Assembly: GCF_023078475.1 (NCBI RefSeq)
Contig: NZ_CP095741.1
Span: forward strand, 434,001-498,000
Origin: Luteibacter aegosomaticola
GTDB taxonomy: Bacteria > Pseudomonadota > Gammaproteobacteria > Xanthomonadales > Rhodanobacteraceae
Length of the DNA: 64,000 bases
Direction of reading: 5' to 3'
A model generated the notes under the pieces. The model was not told where the DNA came from and made no database searches. It was given only the letters and a program-made list of their open reading frames with translations. Shown here piece after piece: positions 63,400 through 64,000 of the stretch. The stretch's first letter is position 1. Every line of letters begins with the position of its first letter. Both the position numbers and the translations under genes were made by a program.

Positions 63400-64000
63400 A
63401 TGTCTCAAGCCCTCGCCACCCGTAACTACGGGCTACCGAGCGTCGTTGGCAGTCTGGATTCCTACATCGCGGCCGTCCATCGTATCCCGGTGCTCAGCCT
63501 TGACGAGGAGCAGACGCTAGCGCGGCGCTTCCACGACGACGCCGACCTCGACGCCGCCCGCCAGCTGGTGATGTCCCACCTTCGCTTCGTGGTGCATGTC
63601 GCCCGTGGCTATAACGGCTACGGCCTGCAGCTCTCCGACCTGATCCAGGAAGGCAACATCGGCCTCATGAAGGCGGTGAAGCGTTTCGATCCGGATCAGG
63701 GCGTGCGCCTCGTCAGCTTCGCCGTGCACTGGATCCGTGCCGAAATGCACGAGTTCATCCTGCGTAACTGGCGCATCGTCAAGGTCGCCACGACCAAGGC
63801 CCAGCGCAAGCTGTTCTTCAACCTGCGCAAGAGCAAGAAGCGCCTGGGTTGGATGAATGCCGAGGAAGTGCGCGTGGTCGCCCATGACCTGGGCGTGCCG
63901 GAAGCGACCGTCCGTGAGATGGAATCCCGCCTGTCGGGCCGCGACGTGGGCTTTGAAGCCCCGGCCGACGCCGATGACGACGAGAAGCCGGCACCGGCCG
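63400..64000 (+). CDS. rpoH: RNA polymerase sigma-32 factor RpoH (partial, 3' end outside)
   Basis: Heat-shock sigma factor; the first 200 residues are in the window and the gene runs off the right edge. Start ATG 63400 ([23 protein letters not shown]) with a perfect AGGAGG eight bases upstream. Region 2 is diagnostic: [38 protein letters not shown] and [24 protein letters not shown], then the RpoH-box region [19 protein letters not shown]. Usual length about 285-290. The leader holds alternative hairpins. Confidence 0.97.
   Translation, partial: MSQALATRNYGLPSVVGSLDSYIAAVHRIPVLSLDEEQTLARRFHDDADLDAARQLVMSHLRFVVHVARGYNGYGLQLSDLIQEGNIGLMKAVKRFDPDQGVRLVSFAVHWIRAEMHEFILRNWRIVKVATTKAQRKLFFNLRKSKKRLGWMNAEEVRVVAHDLGVPEATVREMESRLSGRDVGFEAPADADDDEKPAPA

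Overview
The window comes from a high-GC gammaproteobacterium. Gene content (PlsB, SecB, FtsEX, RpoH, class II thymidine kinase, e(P4)-type phosphatase, heme-uptake operon) and intergenic elements beginning GTAGGAGC point to the order Lysobacterales (Xanthomonadales), most likely family Rhodanobacteraceae (Luteibacter/Dyella-like). The family assignment is inference. No rRNA, tRNA, CRISPR array or transposase gene was found.

Layout. 1-5.5 kb: a minus-strand tandem array of at least three large paralogous proteins resembling DUF6543 (dermonecrotic-toxin-like) proteins; the third is cut by the left edge. 5.6-9.2 kb: plsB and an upstream lipoprotein gene. 9.3-9.45 kb: a candidate small RNA with its own promoter and terminator. 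9.5-12.6 kb: an acid phosphatase lipoprotein, then two AI-2E-family transporters in tandem. 12.7-18.5 kb: rep helicase, tdk, a hypothetical protein, a secreted PI-PLC-like protein and mutM. 18.5-21.8 kb: a four-gene ABC exporter operon of GldA/F/G type. 22-25.6 kb: fatty acid desaturase, rpmG/rpmB, secB-gpsA. 25.7-31.3 kb: SNF2 helicase, then glucokinase and a sugar-type ABC ATPase that diverge around a LacI-type operator.

31.4-35.0 kb holds poorly recognised genes with lower GC around a cation/proton antiporter. 35.1-42.4 kb is heme acquisition (TonB receptor, HmuS, HmuT, HmuU, HmuV) followed by hemB; a Fur-like box precedes the receptor. 42.5-50 kb: KefB/C-type antiporter, a large membrane-anchored ankyrin protein, a YcgL-family protein and FadL. 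50-57.4 kb: gshA, then an inserted lower-GC three-gene cassette (D12-class DNA adenine methyltransferase, ParB-like protein, HEPN-motif protein), then rho and trxA. 57.8-64 kb: rhlB, ftsE-ftsX, a dual-receiver response regulator, ung and the start of rpoH.

The most interesting candidate system is the cassette at 51816-54831. Its three genes are tightly coupled. They encode a DNA modification enzyme, a ParB-fold DNA-binding/CTPase-type protein and a protein with a canonical HEPN ribonuclease motif (R-N-x3-H). It sits as an island between housekeeping genes and fits a modification-guarded defence or abortive-infection module that I cannot match to a named system. Other notable signals are mutually exclusive hairpins before rpoH, a Shine-Dalgarno-masking hairpin before the toxin-like array, REP elements that supply stop codons, a degenerate receiver domain in the ftsEX-rpoH locus and a long disordered N-terminal extension on Rho.
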